From the NCBI RefSeq assembly GCF_020622345.1, contig NZ_JACNMO010000001.1, positions 124,001-188,000 on the forward strand: DNA of 64,000 nt. The letters are read 5' to 3'. The stretch comes from Roseobacter weihaiensis. GTDB lineage: Bacteria > Pseudomonadota > Alphaproteobacteria > Rhodobacterales > Rhodobacteraceae. Positions 52,772-62,248 of this stretch are shown piece by piece. The stretch's first letter is position 1; every line of letters begins with the position of its first letter. Below the pieces are notes generated by a model. The model was not told the DNA's origin and ran no database searches. It saw only the letters and a list, made by a program, of their open reading frames with translations. The position numbers were made by a program, and so were the translations under genes.

Positions 52772-53811
52772 GGCGCACCGCCGAAGCGCTCGGGCTCGGC
52801 CTTCTGCGCAGGCTGGATCCCGAAACAGCGCATGGGCTGGCGCTCAAGGCGCTCAAGGCGGGTCTTGCAAGTCAGCCGGGCCCGGTGACCTCTTCAAGGC
52901 TGCGAACGCGCATTGCAGGGCTGGATTTGCCCAACCCGGTGGGGTTGGCCGCTGGCTTCGACAAAAACGCCGAAGCAATCCCGGCCCTGTCGCGCGCAGG
53001 TTTCGGCTTTATCGAAGTGGGTGCCGCCACACCGCTGGCACAACCGGGCAATCCCAAACCCCGGCTGTTCAGGCTGACCGAGGACGCAGCGGCGATCAAC
53101 CGGTTCGGGTTTAACAACGACGGCATGACCGTCATCGGCGAGAGGCTGGCCACACAACACGCGCAGGTCCCTGTCGGCATCAACCTGGGAGCCAACAAGA
53201 CAAGCACCGACCGGGCCGCCGATTTTGCTACCGTGATGGCGCATCTGGCGCCTCATGTGAGCTTTGCCACGGTGAATGTCTCCTCGCCCAATACAGAAAA
53301 ACTGCGCGATCTGCAGGGGCCGGAGGCGCTGTCGGCCTTGCTCGAGGGGGTGATGAAGGTGCGGGGCGACACACCGGTTTTCCTCAAGATTGCCCCCGAC
53401 CTGACCAAAGCGGAGCTTGAGCAGATTGCAAGGGTCGCGCAGCACAGCGGTGTGGCCGCGATCATTGCCACCAACACCACGCTGGATCGCGAGGCGCTGC
53501 GGAGCCCCCACAAAACCGAAGCCGGTGGCTTGTCAGGTCAGCCTCTGTTTGACAAATCAACACGGGTTCTCGCACGTCTGTCGACCTTGACAGACATCCC
53601 CCTGATCGGTGTCGGCGGCGTGGCCAGCGGCGCGCAGGCCTATGCGAAAATCCGCGCGGGCGCGTCGGCTGTGCAACTTTACACGGGCCTTGTCTACGGT
53701 GGTCTGTCGCTGGCAAGACGTATCGCGACAGACCTTGAGACCTTGCTGCAAGAAGACGGATTTGGCACGGTGGCCGAGGCTTGCGGAACAGATCGGGAGC
53801 GGTGGCTCTGA
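52768..53811 (+). CDS. pyrD: Dihydroorotate dehydrogenase (quinone), class 2
   Basis: A 347-residue membrane-associated flavoenzyme of pyrimidine synthesis. The N-terminal helix pair for quinone access covers about the first 45 residues, then [40 protein letters not shown], the active serine in [31 protein letters not shown] and [30 protein letters not shown]. All class 2 features are present. It is translationally coupled to the DUF952 gene. Confidence 0.97.
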   Translation: MRRTAEALGLGLLRRLDPETAHGLALKALKAGLASQPGPVTSSRLRTRIAGLDLPNPVGLAAGFDKNAEAIPALSRAGFGFIEVGAATPLAQPGNPKPRLFRLTEDAAAINRFGFNNDGMTVIGERLATQHAQVPVGINLGANKTSTDRAADFATVMAHLAPHVSFATVNVSSPNTEKLRDLQGPEALSALLEGVMKVRGDTPVFLKIAPDLTKAELEQIARVAQHSGVAAIIATNTTLDREALRSPHKTEAGGLSGQPLFDKSTRVLARLSTLTDIPLIGVGGVASGAQAYAKIRAGASAVQLYTGLVYGGLSLARRIATDLETLLQEDGFGTVAEACGTDRERWL

Positions 53812-53829
53812 CCTCGGGCTGGCCGCGTT

Positions 53830-55167
53830 TCAGCCCGCGTTCTGCACCTCGCGTTCCAAGGCAGGGTACCGCGCCGTCAAGGTGATCCCCCGCGCGGCAA
53901 AGGAAATCAGCAGGGCCAGCCAGAGCCCGTGATTTCCCAGCACCGGCAACAGGATGAAAATAGCCGCCCAGTAGATCGCAAAGCTCAGCGCCATCATATT
54001 GCGCATGTCCTTGCTGCGCGTGGCGCCGATAAAGATACCGTCCATCATCCATGCCACACATCCCACAAGCGGCGCCACGATCATATAGGGTAGGAAAGCG
54101 CGCGCGGCGCGTTGCACCTCAACGTTCTTGGCCATCACATTAATGATCCACTCCCCCGCCAAGGCGAAGGACAACGCCATCACAACGCAGATCACGGCCC
54201 CCCAGGCGCTGGTCATCACCGCGCTGCGCCGGACCTGTGCACGATCACCGCGCCCGACAGCCCGCGCGATCAGCGTCTCTGCGGCAAAAGCAAAACCATC
54301 CATCGCATAGGCCGTGACATACATGAATTGAATGAGCACTTCGTTCGCTGCCAGGGTCACGTCGCCGAACCGCGCGCCAATAAAAACGAAGGAAGAGAAG
54401 ATAATCATCAACATCGCCGACCGTATCAGGATGTCGGTGTTCAGCAGCGCCATGCGGATCAGCTTGGCGCGATCGAAGATTCTGGGCCAGTCGCGCCAGT
54501 CCGGACGGCTGAAGGCATTGCGGCAGAACCAGAGCGCGAGCGCAGCCCCGGTAATCTCTGCAATCACCGTGGCAATGGCCACGCCCGGCACCCCCCAATC
54601 GAACACCAGTACGAAAAGCAGATCGAGCAGGATGTTGACGCTGTTCATGGTGAGCTGGACCCAGAAAACGCCTGCGGTCCGCTCCATCGCGACGAGCCAC
54701 CCGGTCAGCGCATAAACCGCAATGGCCGCAGGCGCGGTCCATATCCGGATCATCAGATACTGCCGGGCGAGGCTCTCCACTTCGGCGCTGGCCGGGGCCA
54801 GCCGCATCGCCCCCCAGAAGATCAGCGGCTGAAGGACAATCAGCAAAAGCCCTCCACAGAGGGCGACGACCAGCGCCCGTGTCAGCCAGGCGGAGACCTC
54901 GGCCTTGTCGCCCGCCCCCTCGGCCTGACCGACAAGGCCCACCGTGCCCATGCGCAGAAAGCCGAATATCCAGTACACGCTGGACAGGATGATCGCGCCC
55001 AGCGCCACAGCCCCGATGGGCGCGGCCTCCCCCATCTGCCCCACGACACCAACGTCCACTGCCCCGAGGATCGGCACCGTTGCATTGGACAAAACAATCG
55101 GCAGCGCGATCTTGAGCACGCGCTTGTGGGTGACTTCTGCGGGCGAGGGGCTAGCGGTCTGGGTCAC
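53830..55167 (-). CDS. MATE-family efflux transporter (DinF-like)
   Basis: A 445-residue inner-membrane exporter with twelve predicted segments. Conserved patterns: ALPIVLSNATVPILGAVDVGVVGQMG (residues about 20-45) and AMDGFAFAAETLIARAVGRGDR in the second half, which fit the DinF branch. The start is GTG at 55167. Transcription faces pyrD tail to tail (18 bp). It is one base downstream of a thioesterase gene, so both are in a unit of three genes; the exported compound is unknown. Confidence 0.9.
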   Translation of the reverse strand: MTQTASPSPAEVTHKRVLKIALPIVLSNATVPILGAVDVGVVGQMGEAAPIGAVALGAIILSSVYWIFGFLRMGTVGLVGQAEGAGDKAEVSAWLTRALVVALCGGLLLIVLQPLIFWGAMRLAPASAEVESLARQYLMIRIWTAPAAIAVYALTGWLVAMERTAGVFWVQLTMNSVNILLDLLFVLVFDWGVPGVAIATVIAEITGAALALWFCRNAFSRPDWRDWPRIFDRAKLIRMALLNTDILIRSAMLMIIFSSFVFIGARFGDVTLAANEVLIQFMYVTAYAMDGFAFAAETLIARAVGRGDRAQVRRSAVMTSAWGAVICVVMALSFALAGEWIINVMAKNVEVQRAARAFLPYMIVAPLVGCVAWMMDGIFIGATRSKDMRNMMALSFAIYWAAIFILLPVLGNHGLWLALLISFAARGITLTARYPALEREVQNAG

Positions 55168-55168
55168 G

Positions 55169-55675
55169 TTATTGTGGCATCAGAAAATGACCCGTTGCCT
55201 GTGCAAAGAGGCGGTCGCGGTTATCCTGCCACGCCTCCACATGCACGCTGGCATATCGCCGCCCGGATCTGGTGATCCGGGCCCGCGCATAGGCGTCCCG
55301 CGGCAAGCCGGAGCGTAGGTAGTCAGTTGAAATATCGATTGTTTTTGGCAGCCGTGGCAGGCCTTTTTCGGCCAGACCCGTCGCGTCAATCGCACCGGAT
55401 TCGACATCTTCCCACAGGTAGGTCCAGCTGAGGGTGATGATGGCGGTTACCTCGAGGAAGGCCGCCGTCACACCGCCATGGATCGCCGGCAGCAGCGGGT
55501 TCCCGATCAACTTGGGGTCGAACGGCAAAATGCCTGTCAACTCGTCCCCCCGACGCTCCAATTCGATCCCCAGAAACCGGATGTAGGGTACCCCATCCAC
55601 CAGCGCGCGCAGGGTCGCGTCGCGGCGCTTTTTGATCACCTGCACCGGCTCTGGCTTGCTGCGCGGTGCTCTCAT
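55169..55675 (-). CDS. PaaI-type hotdog thioesterase
   Basis: A 168-residue hotdog-fold acyl-CoA thioesterase-like protein. It contains LLPAIHGGVTAAFLEVTAI (the HGG motif region with the catalytic acidic residue) and DISTDYLRSGLPRDAYARARITRSGRRYASVHVEAWQD, typical of PaaI-like proteins. It overlaps the second thioesterase gene by 4 bases, making a pair that probably forms a hetero-oligomer or acts on related CoA esters. Confidence 0.85.
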   Translation of the reverse strand: MRAPRSKPEPVQVIKKRRDATLRALVDGVPYIRFLGIELERRGDELTGILPFDPKLIGNPLLPAIHGGVTAAFLEVTAIITLSWTYLWEDVESGAIDATGLAEKGLPRLPKTIDISTDYLRSGLPRDAYARARITRSGRRYASVHVEAWQDNRDRLFAQATGHFLMPQ

Positions 55676-56094
55676 GAGGTGCCCTCCACCGTGAACGCGC
55701 CGGTTGCAGCAGCAACCGGATTTTCGGCGTCATCATCGGTCGCAGTGGCGCGCACAAAGGCGACGGTGCGCGTGACGTGATAGCACACCGCATGCGCCCT
55801 GATCCGCTGTCCGGGGGTGGCGGCGCGCATGTAGTCGATGCGCAAATCAATTGTTGCCGTCCCGCCCCGATTGTCTGGATGGCACATAACCGCTGCCCCG
55901 CAACAGGTGTCCATCAGGGCCGACACCGCCCCGCCATGGATTACGCCTGTTTCAGGGTCCCCTACCAATTTTTCGTCATAAGGCATGTCAATGGTGGCTT
56001 CGCCATCCTGCATCTCGGTCAGTCGCATCCCCAGCGCCCGGCTGTGCGGAATCGCCTCGATGAACTGTCTCGCGATGTTATCTTTCGTTACCAT
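55672..56094 (-). CDS. PaaI-type hotdog thioesterase (second copy)
   Basis: A 140-residue hotdog thioesterase. VIHGGAVSALMDTCCGAAVM (HGG motif) is near residues 50-70 and TIDLRIDYMRAATPGQRIRAHAV near 82-105. The ATG at 56094 (MVTKDNIARQFIEAIPHS) is preferred over an upstream in-frame start that would run into the MerR promoter region. Overlaps the first copy by 4 bases and diverges from a MerR-type gene 129 bp away. Confidence 0.87.
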   Translation of the reverse strand: MVTKDNIARQFIEAIPHSRALGMRLTEMQDGEATIDMPYDEKLVGDPETGVIHGGAVSALMDTCCGAAVMCHPDNRGGTATIDLRIDYMRAATPGQRIRAHAVCYHVTRTVAFVRATATDDDAENPVAAATGAFTVEGTS

Positions 56095-56223
56095 GGTCGG
56101 CCCCGCCCGGTTTCCGCAAAATACTGAGGCCCCTTTATCAGCGCAGTCCGCGCCAGAGAGCAAGAGGCGCTGTTGCGCTCACCGAAATTGAGCCCTAGCC
56201 TAGCTGCAAGGGAGAGACACGAC

Positions 56224-56595
56224 ATGACATCGGATCGTTTGACGTTCAAGGAAATGTGCACCGAATTTGACGTCACGCCTCGGACATTGCGATATTACGA
56301 GTATATCGAATTGCTGACACCGGATCGCGAAGGCCGATCCCGGTTTTATGGTCCCCGGGAGCGGGCACGCATGAAGCTGATTTTACGGGGCCGCAAGTTC
56401 GGTTTTCAACTCGAAGACATCCGGCAATGGCTGCTTATCTATGAAAAGGAAGGCACCGAAGCGCAGATGCGGGCCTGGATCGAACTTGCAAATGGGCAAT
56501 TGGATCAACTGGCAGAAGAGCGCGCGCAGCTCGATGAGGCGATAAACGAGCTGAAACGCCTGCGCGACGATACGGCCGCGGCCCTTGAGACCTAG
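56224..56595 (+). CDS. MerR-family regulator (first of two)
   Basis: A 123-residue regulator. The winged helix is LTFKEMCTEFDVTPRTLRYYEYIELLTPDREGRSRFYGPRERARMKLILRGRKFGF, and a coiled-coil dimerisation helix ends the protein. No metal-binding cysteines are present, so it is not a metal sensor; the relatives near beta-oxidation genes (LiuR-like) respond to acyl-CoA. AGGGAGAG precedes the ATG. It is clearly paralogous to the MerR gene at 57881 in the HTH region. Confidence 0.9.
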   Translation: MTSDRLTFKEMCTEFDVTPRTLRYYEYIELLTPDREGRSRFYGPRERARMKLILRGRKFGFQLEDIRQWLLIYEKEGTEAQMRAWIELANGQLDQLAEERAQLDEAINELKRLRDDTAAALET

Positions 56596-56837
56596 CGATC
56601 GGGCTCCGACCGCTCCAGCGTCTGGGCCAGGCGTTCCAGGTCGGCAGAGAGCAGAATAAGCTGCGAGATCACCGACGCCGGCTGATCGCCTGCTTCGGAA
56701 AATGCTGTGTTCTCGACCAGTTTGGCGGCCCGACGCAGGGCGCTGGCACCACTGTCCTGTCTGTCGCTGACGCTTGGACCCGTCATTGGATCTGCTGCTG
56801 AAAATACAATTCGGGGTATGGGTCGATATGAAGACAT
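56592..56837 (-). CDS. Small protein of unknown function
   Basis: An 81-residue reading frame that overlaps the end of the first MerR gene by four bases on the opposite strand. The sequence is hydrophilic with a helical C-terminal half (ASVISQLILLSADLERLAQTLE); no motif is recognised. AGAGTG lies before the ATG. Probably real because it fits the gap between the LuxR and MerR genes and has normal composition, but it could be chance. Confidence 0.45.
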   Translation of the reverse strand: MSSYRPIPRIVFSAADPMTGPSVSDRQDSGASALRRAAKLVENTAFSEAGDQPASVISQLILLSADLERLAQTLERSEPDR

Positions 56838-56913
56838 GATACACTCTGTTCAACTGATGCAACAAGCTGTTTTCCTAGTCAGTTGCCCCAGAACCGTCTG
56901 TCACGCAGTTACG

Positions 56914-57660
56914 TTACACCACGCCGCCGCGCCGGTATCGCACCAGCCCCGAGCCAAGTCCCCGGATCGCGGCGGTGGTTCGGTCGTTGACGTCGAGCTT
57001 GTCAAATATCCGCCGGGTGATGGTGTCCACGGTGTGGCGTGAGATCCCAAGAATATCGGCAATCACCGAGTTGCTCTTGCCCCGCGCAATCCACTGCAAG
57101 ATCTCGATCTCGCGCGGTGAGAGGTGTTCACTGGATTGCTGGCGCTGCTCTGTCAGCTCGCAATAGCGCAGATGGGCGATCTGCGCGGCGCATTGCAGCT
57201 CAAAGATTTCATCGGCGGTCATGTTGGGATCGTCCGGTCCAAAGCCCAGACCCACGTAAGCGTTCCGCATGTTGGGCCCAAAGACCTGGATCGCCAACCC
57301 ATCGCCAATTCCGGCAGTCGCCAGCCGTTTCATGTATTGTCGGCCTTCGGGCGTCAGGCGGACGAGCTCGGAGGCCTCGGACCAGCGGAAAGGACGCGAC
57401 GTTACCGAGGCCAGATGCGGTATCGGATCGATCCGGAAAAGCTCCTTTTCGAGGTACTCGCAAATCCAGGCGTCGGGAAAGCCGTCGATCACCATTCCCA
57501 AAGGCTTGGACCCCGGCTTTTGGGCATCGTCACTGTGATAGCTGACCATTTTTATCTTGCGCTCATATAGGAAGTCCAACGAACTGTGCCAAAGTTCAGA
57601 GACGCGGGTGATCTCACGACATTTGATGACAAAGTCATTCAGGGTTGGAAATACAGCCAT
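56914..57660 (-). CDS. LuxR-type regulator with autoinducer-binding domain (no luxI nearby)
   Basis: A 248-residue quorum-sensing-type regulator. The autoinducer domain keeps the key residues: Trp65 and Tyr69 (DAWICEYL), Asp78-Pro79 (FRIDPI), Trp93 (PFRWSE) and a Gly near 117-119, which contact acyl-homoserine lactones in TraR and LasR. The LuxR helix-turn-helix (LSPREIEILQWIARGKSNSVIADILGISRHTVDTITRRI) ends the protein. The start ATG 57660 gives the normal length; the frame is open for another 94 codons upstream. No luxI-type synthase is in the window. Confidence 0.88.
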   Translation of the reverse strand: MAVFPTLNDFVIKCREITRVSELWHSSLDFLYERKIKMVSYHSDDAQKPGSKPLGMVIDGFPDAWICEYLEKELFRIDPIPHLASVTSRPFRWSEASELVRLTPEGRQYMKRLATAGIGDGLAIQVFGPNMRNAYVGLGFGPDDPNMTADEIFELQCAAQIAHLRYCELTEQRQQSSEHLSPREIEILQWIARGKSNSVIADILGISRHTVDTITRRIFDKLDVNDRTTAAIRGLGSGLVRYRRGGVV

Positions 57661-57730
57661 GGCCAAGGTGCCCCTTTGTTCCGAAGGCCTTCCTATTACG
57701 AGAACTCTTTCAGGCCATTTCAGCATAAAA

Positions 57731-57745
57731 TTGCACAAACTGCAA
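57731..57745. repeat. Inverted repeat TTGCA-N5-TGCAA in the LuxR/MerR intergenic region
   Basis: Five-base arms in the 220-bp divergent region, 71-85 bases before the LuxR start. It could be an operator for either neighbour; it is not a classical lux box. A second short palindrome, TTACGTAA, lies at 57801-57808 nearer the MerR gene. Confidence 0.4.
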
Positions 57746-57880
57746 AAAAATGCCGAAATCCCCCAGCCCACAGGTCTCGCAAAGTGACGCAACGTCTGAG
57801 TTACGTAAACCTGCGCAAGTGTTGTAGCACCTCCCTCAGCCCATACCTTTATGTCATCCCGATGATGAAAGACGAATTTG

Positions 57881-58282
57881 ATGACCGATGAGATTATGAC
57901 GATCCGCCAAATGTGCGACACCTTCGAGGTGACGCCACGCACGCTGCGCTTTTACGAATCCAAGGAGCTTCTGTTCCCGATCCGTGAAGGCCAGAAGCGC
58001 CTGTTTACCCGCCGCGACCGCGCGCGGCTCAAGCTGATTCTGCGCGGCAAGCGCTTTGGTTTCAGCCTCGAAGAGATTCGCCAGCTGCTCGACCTTTACG
58101 ACATGGGCGACCAGCAACAGACCCAATTGTCCCGCGCCGTTGAAATCGCGAAAGACCGGCTCGCGGACCTGATCGATCAGCGCGACGAGTTGAATGGCGC
58201 CATCGAAGAGCTCAAGGAACAGCTGAAGTGGGGCGAGGAGATGGTTACCTCCCTGCGCAACCCGCGTGAGGCTGCCGAATAA
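57881..58282 (+). CDS. MerR-family regulator (second of two), likely for the adjacent operon
   Basis: A 133-residue regulator. The DNA-binding domain reads IRQMCDTFEVTPRTLRFYESKELLFPIREGQKRLFTRRDRARLKLILRGKRFGF and is followed by a long coiled coil (DRLADLIDQRDELNGAIEELKEQLK). It has no metal-binding cysteine. It is 36 bp upstream of the acyl-CoA dehydrogenase operon and is probably its acyl-CoA-responsive activator or repressor. A TTG precedes the ATG at 57881; I use the ATG. Confidence 0.9.
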   Translation: MTDEIMTIRQMCDTFEVTPRTLRFYESKELLFPIREGQKRLFTRRDRARLKLILRGKRFGFSLEEIRQLLDLYDMGDQQQTQLSRAVEIAKDRLADLIDQRDELNGAIEELKEQLKWGEEMVTSLRNPREAAE

Positions 58283-58318
58283 GTTAAAACCTCCGGACGT
58301 TTTCAGGGAGAGAACACC

Positions 58319-60100
58319 ATGCCAAGCTACACCGCCCCCACCAAAGACCTGCAATTCGTGCTGCACGATGTTTTGAAGGTCACCACTCAACCGATCCCCG
58401 GCTATGAGGATCTCGAGGCGGATTTCACCTCTGCCATTCTCGAAGAAGCCGGCAAGCTGACGTCCGAGGTGCTTGCCCCCCTGAACGTGGTTGGCGACAC
58501 CGAGGGCTGCAGGCTTGAAAACGGTGTCGTGCGCACCCCGACAGGATTCAAAGAGGCGTTTGACAAGGTGCGTGAAGGCGGTTGGCCGGGTCTGGACATG
58601 CCCGAAGCCTACGGCGGGCAGAACATGCCCTGCGTGATCGGCACCGCAGTGGGCGAGATGTTTTCCTCGGCCAATATGGCCTTTACCATGTATCAGGGTC
58701 TGACCCATGGCGCGGCGTCGACCATTCTCGCGCATGGGACCGACGCGCAGAAGGACCAGTACCTGCCCAAGATGGTGTCCTGCGAATGGACCGGCACGAT
58801 GAACCTGACCGAGCCGCATTGCGGCACCGATCTGGGTCTGATGCGCACCAGGGCCGAGCCGCAGGACGACGGCAGCTACAAGATCACCGGCCAGAAGATC
58901 TTCATCTCCGCCGGTGAGCACGATATGTCCGACAACATCATCCATCTGGTATTGGCCAAGATCGCGGGGGGCCCTGAAGGGATCAAGGGCGTGTCGCTCT
59001 TTATCGTGCCAAAGTTCATCGTCAAGGAAGATGGCACATTGGGCGAACGAAATCCGGTGGCCGTCGGCAAGATTGAAGAAAAGATGGGCATTCACGGCAA
59101 CTCAACCTGCGTGATGAATTATGACGGAGCCACAGGTTATCTGCTGGGCGAGCCACACAAGGGCATGCGCGCGATGTTCACCATGATGAACGAGGCGCGC
59201 CTTGGCGTGGGCATGCAAGGGCTCAGCCAGGCAGAGGTCGCCTACCAGAACGCCTTGGAATACGCCAAGGATCGGTTGCAGGGCCGCGACGTGACGGGCG
59301 TGAAAAACCCCCAAGGGCCTGCGGACCCGCTCATTGTTCACCCCGATGTCCGCCGCGCGCTGATGGACCAGAAAAGTTTTGCCGAAGCGGGCCGCGCCTT
59401 TATCCTCTGGGGGGCGACACTGATCGACGCCGCGCACCGCGCGGAAGACCAGGCCGCGGACGGTCTGGTGTCCCTGCTGACTCCGGTCATCAAGGGCTTT
59501 CTGACCGATCAGGGCTACGACATGACCATCAAGGCTCAGCAGGTCTATGGCGGGCACGGCTACATCGAGGAATGGGGCATGTCCCAGTTCACCCGCGATG
59601 CGCGGATCGCCATGATCTACGAAGGAGCCAATGGCGTGCAGGCGCTTGATCTGGTGGGCCGCAAACTGGCTCAGGATGGCGGCAAGCATGTGATGGCCTT
59701 CTTTGACCTGGTCAAATCCTTCATCAAGGAGACCGCAGGCGAGGATGCGGCATTCGACCGCGCGTTTCTTGATCCGTTGAAAGCGGCCTCCAAGGACCTG
59801 CAGGCGGCGGGCATGTACTTCATGCAGAACGGCATGAAGAACCCCAACAACGCGCTCTCGGGCTCCTATGATTTCATGCATATGTTCGGGCATGTCTGCC
59901 TCGGGCTCATGTGGGCCAAAATGGGCAAGGCGGCAAAGCAGGCGCTGGCAAACGGCACGAGCGATACGGGGTTCTACGAGACCAAGATCGCCACGGGTCG
60001 GTACTACATGGCGCGGCAATTGCCGGCGACAGCGCTGCATTTGAGCCGCATTCAGTCGGGAGCCGAGCCTGTGATGGCACTGGACGCGGCGAACTTCTGA
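58319..60100 (+). CDS. Acyl-CoA dehydrogenase, DmdC-type (about 600 residues)
   Basis: A 593-residue flavoenzyme, longer than classical acyl-CoA dehydrogenases because of an extra C-terminal domain. FAD-binding and catalytic patterns: [70 protein letters not shown]; the catalytic Glu is in YEGANG. It is of the type that includes 3-methylmercaptopropionyl-CoA dehydrogenase (DmdC) in roseobacters; exact substrate unproven. First structural gene of an operon with a second dehydrogenase, GST, thiolase, cupin and a 3-hydroxyacyl-CoA dehydrogenase. Confidence 0.88.
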   Translation: MPSYTAPTKDLQFVLHDVLKVTTQPIPGYEDLEADFTSAILEEAGKLTSEVLAPLNVVGDTEGCRLENGVVRTPTGFKEAFDKVREGGWPGLDMPEAYGGQNMPCVIGTAVGEMFSSANMAFTMYQGLTHGAASTILAHGTDAQKDQYLPKMVSCEWTGTMNLTEPHCGTDLGLMRTRAEPQDDGSYKITGQKIFISAGEHDMSDNIIHLVLAKIAGGPEGIKGVSLFIVPKFIVKEDGTLGERNPVAVGKIEEKMGIHGNSTCVMNYDGATGYLLGEPHKGMRAMFTMMNEARLGVGMQGLSQAEVAYQNALEYAKDRLQGRDVTGVKNPQGPADPLIVHPDVRRALMDQKSFAEAGRAFILWGATLIDAAHRAEDQAADGLVSLLTPVIKGFLTDQGYDMTIKAQQVYGGHGYIEEWGMSQFTRDARIAMIYEGANGVQALDLVGRKLAQDGGKHVMAFFDLVKSFIKETAGEDAAFDRAFLDPLKAASKDLQAAGMYFMQNGMKNPNNALSGSYDFMHMFGHVCLGLMWAKMGKAAKQALANGTSDTGFYETKIATGRYYMARQLPATALHLSRIQSGAEPVMALDAANF

Positions 60101-60149
60101 GGCAAGGGTGGGCACATGCCCTTCCCGCTCCACAGCAAGGATCTGACCG

Positions 60150-60362
60150 ATGCCAAAACGCTTTCGTGCCACCCGCCGTTTCAATGTCGCAATGACCGAG
60201 GACGGTTACCGCAGGCTGAAACGGTTCTCGGCGGAGGCCGGTCTTGATGAAGGGGAGGCGCTGTCATTTCTGTTCGAGAATTTCGACAGCGTGCTGAACG
60301 AGGAAACCTTTGGCCACAGGCTGCGTCTGTTCAATGCCGAACTTGATGCACGCAAGAAATAA
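60150..60362 (+). CDS. Small protein of unknown function in the acyl-CoA operon
   Basis: A 70-residue hydrophilic basic protein (MPKRFRATRRFNVAMTEDGY...) between two acyl-CoA dehydrogenase genes. AAGGA precedes the ATG. Its central stretch (MTEDGYRRLKRFSAEAGLDE) resembles a ribbon-helix-helix pattern, but I do not assign a function. It is conserved in position in an operon that is otherwise metabolic, which suggests a real gene. Confidence 0.65.
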   Translation: MPKRFRATRRFNVAMTEDGYRRLKRFSAEAGLDEGEALSFLFENFDSVLNEETFGHRLRLFNAELDARKK

Positions 60363-60380
60363 AGAGAACGGGGAGTCGTC

Positions 60381-61529
60381 ATGAACCAGCATGTGTCCAC
60401 CTGGATGACCGACGAGCATCAGATGCTTGCCGATATGACCGCGCAGTTCATCAGCAACGAATGGTCTCCGAAATTCGCCAGGTGGCGGGAACAGGGTCAG
60501 ATGGACCGGGACACCTGGCTTGAGGCGGGCGCGCTGGGGTTGCTTTGCCCGTCGATCCCGGAACAGTACGGCGGGGCGGGCGGTGATTTTGGCCATGAGG
60601 CGGCCATCCTGATCGAGGCCGCGCGCGCCAATCTGTCAAGCTGGGGTCATGGGATCCATTCCGGGATCGTGGCCCACTATGTGCTGGCCTACGGGACCGA
60701 GGATCAGAAAAAACGCTGGTTGCCCAAGATGGTGTCCGGCGAGATGGTGGGGGCGCTGGCGATGACGGAGCCCTCCACCGGCTCTGATGTGCAAAGCATC
60801 AAGACCAGGGCGCTGCGCGACGGCAATGCCTATCGGCTGTCAGGGCAAAAGACCTTTATCACCAATGGGCAGCACGCCGACCTGATTGTTGTCGCGGCCA
60901 AGACAGACCCAGCCGAAGGCGCCAAAGGTGTCTCGCTTGTTGTGGTCGAAACCGAGGGGGCCGAGGGGTTCAAACGCGGCCGCAATCTTGAAAAGATCGG
61001 GCTGCATGCCTCTGACACGTCAGAGCTTTTCTTTGACGATGTGGCAATCCCGCCTGAGAACATTCTTGGCGGCACCGAAGGTCAGGGATTCTACCAGATG
61101 ATGCAGCAACTGCCGCAGGAACGCCTGATCATCGCCTGCGGCGCGGTCGGCGCGATGGAGGGGGCGGTTGAACGGACCATTACCTATTGCAAGGAACGCG
61201 AAGCCTTTGGCGGACCGCTCACGCAGTTCCAGAACACGCGTTTCAAACTGGCCGAATGCAAGACCAAGACCGCCGTGGCGCGGGCGTTTCTGGACGAATG
61301 CATGGCCGAGCACCTGCGCGGCGCGCTTTCGGTCGAGAAAGCCGCAATGGCCAAGTACTGGCTGACCGATACGCAGGGCGAAGTGATCGACGACTGCTTG
61401 CAACTGCACGGGGGCTACGGTTTCATGCAGGAATACGACATCGCGCAGATGTGGACAGACGCACGGGTGCAGCGCATCTACGGCGGCACCAACGAGATCA
61501 TGAAAGAACTGATTGCGCGATCCCTGTGA
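60381..61529 (+). CDS. Acyl-CoA dehydrogenase
   Basis: A 382-residue flavoenzyme. It has [20 protein letters not shown] (FAD-binding), [18 protein letters not shown], and the C-terminal [40 protein letters not shown] with the catalytic Glu in GGTNEI region. It is of the medium/short- or long-chain type; chain length is not readable. Second dehydrogenase of the operon; about 40 bp before the GST gene. Confidence 0.9.
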   Translation: MNQHVSTWMTDEHQMLADMTAQFISNEWSPKFARWREQGQMDRDTWLEAGALGLLCPSIPEQYGGAGGDFGHEAAILIEAARANLSSWGHGIHSGIVAHYVLAYGTEDQKKRWLPKMVSGEMVGALAMTEPSTGSDVQSIKTRALRDGNAYRLSGQKTFITNGQHADLIVVAAKTDPAEGAKGVSLVVVETEGAEGFKRGRNLEKIGLHASDTSELFFDDVAIPPENILGGTEGQGFYQMMQQLPQERLIIACGAVGAMEGAVERTITYCKEREAFGGPLTQFQNTRFKLAECKTKTAVARAFLDECMAEHLRGALSVEKAAMAKYWLTDTQGEVIDDCLQLHGGYGFMQEYDIAQMWTDARVQRIYGGTNEIMKELIARSL

Positions 61530-61569
61530 TCGGCACATCACCATCCGCCACGGGGAGGGGCACAACCAA

Positions 61570-62208
61570 ATGACGATCAAACTTTACTGCTTTGGCGAAA
61601 GCGGCAACGCCTATAAAGCAGCCCTCGCACTGGAACTTTCCGGTTTGGATTGGGAACCTGTGAAGGTGGACTTTTTTGGCGGCGAGACGCGCAGCCCCGA
61701 ATACCGCAAGGATATCAATGAAATGGGTGAAGCGCCGGTGATGATTGACGGCGACATCAAGTTGACCCAGTCCGGTGTGATCCAGCAATATGTGAGCGAA
61801 AAATCCGGCAAATTCGGTGGCAAGGATGCCACCGAGGCGCGCGAAGTGCTGCGCTGGGTGCTCTGGGACAATCATAAATTGAGTTCAGGCGCGGGCATGA
61901 CCCGCTTTTTGATGAACTTTCTGCCCGAAGACAAACGCCCTGCTGAAGTCATCGCCTTCCACCAGGCGCGCCTGAAGGCGGCCTATCAGGTGCTCAACGA
62001 CCATCTATCGGGGCGCGACTGGATTGTAGGCGACGGGCTGACCAACGCCGACATCAGTTGTTGCGGGTATCTCTACTATCCCGAACCCTTCGGCTTTGTG
62101 CGCGCCGACTGGCCCCACATCGACGCGTGGCTCACGCGGTTGTCTGAAACACCGGGCTGGAAAGCCCCCTACGACCTGATGCCCGGCTCCCCTGCCGACC
62201 ACACGTAA
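61570..62208 (+). CDS. Glutathione S-transferase
   Basis: A 212-residue GST. The thioredoxin-like N-terminal domain begins TIKLYCFGESGNAYKAALALELSGLDWEPVKVDFFGGETRSPEY and the GEAPVMIDGDIKLTQSGVIQQYV glutathione-binding segment (with Gln-Ser) follows; the C-terminal helical domain has GDGLTNADISCCGYLYYPEPF. Within a fatty acid-type operon it may serve in detoxification of electrophiles or isomerise an unsaturated CoA ester; the latter is inference. ATG at 61570, not the earlier in-frame start. Confidence 0.9.
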   Translation: MTIKLYCFGESGNAYKAALALELSGLDWEPVKVDFFGGETRSPEYRKDINEMGEAPVMIDGDIKLTQSGVIQQYVSEKSGKFGGKDATEAREVLRWVLWDNHKLSSGAGMTRFLMNFLPEDKRPAEVIAFHQARLKAAYQVLNDHLSGRDWIVGDGLTNADISCCGYLYYPEPFGFVRADWPHIDAWLTRLSETPGWKAPYDLMPGSPADHT

Positions 62209-62248
62209 CACGCATTGGTGCCAGACCCGGCACCGAAAGGAGATCAGA

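Noticed and set aside
57731-57745. Inverted repeat considered as a lux box
   Set aside because: The arm sequence TTGCA/TGCAA and spacing do not match the 18-20 bp lux box consensus.
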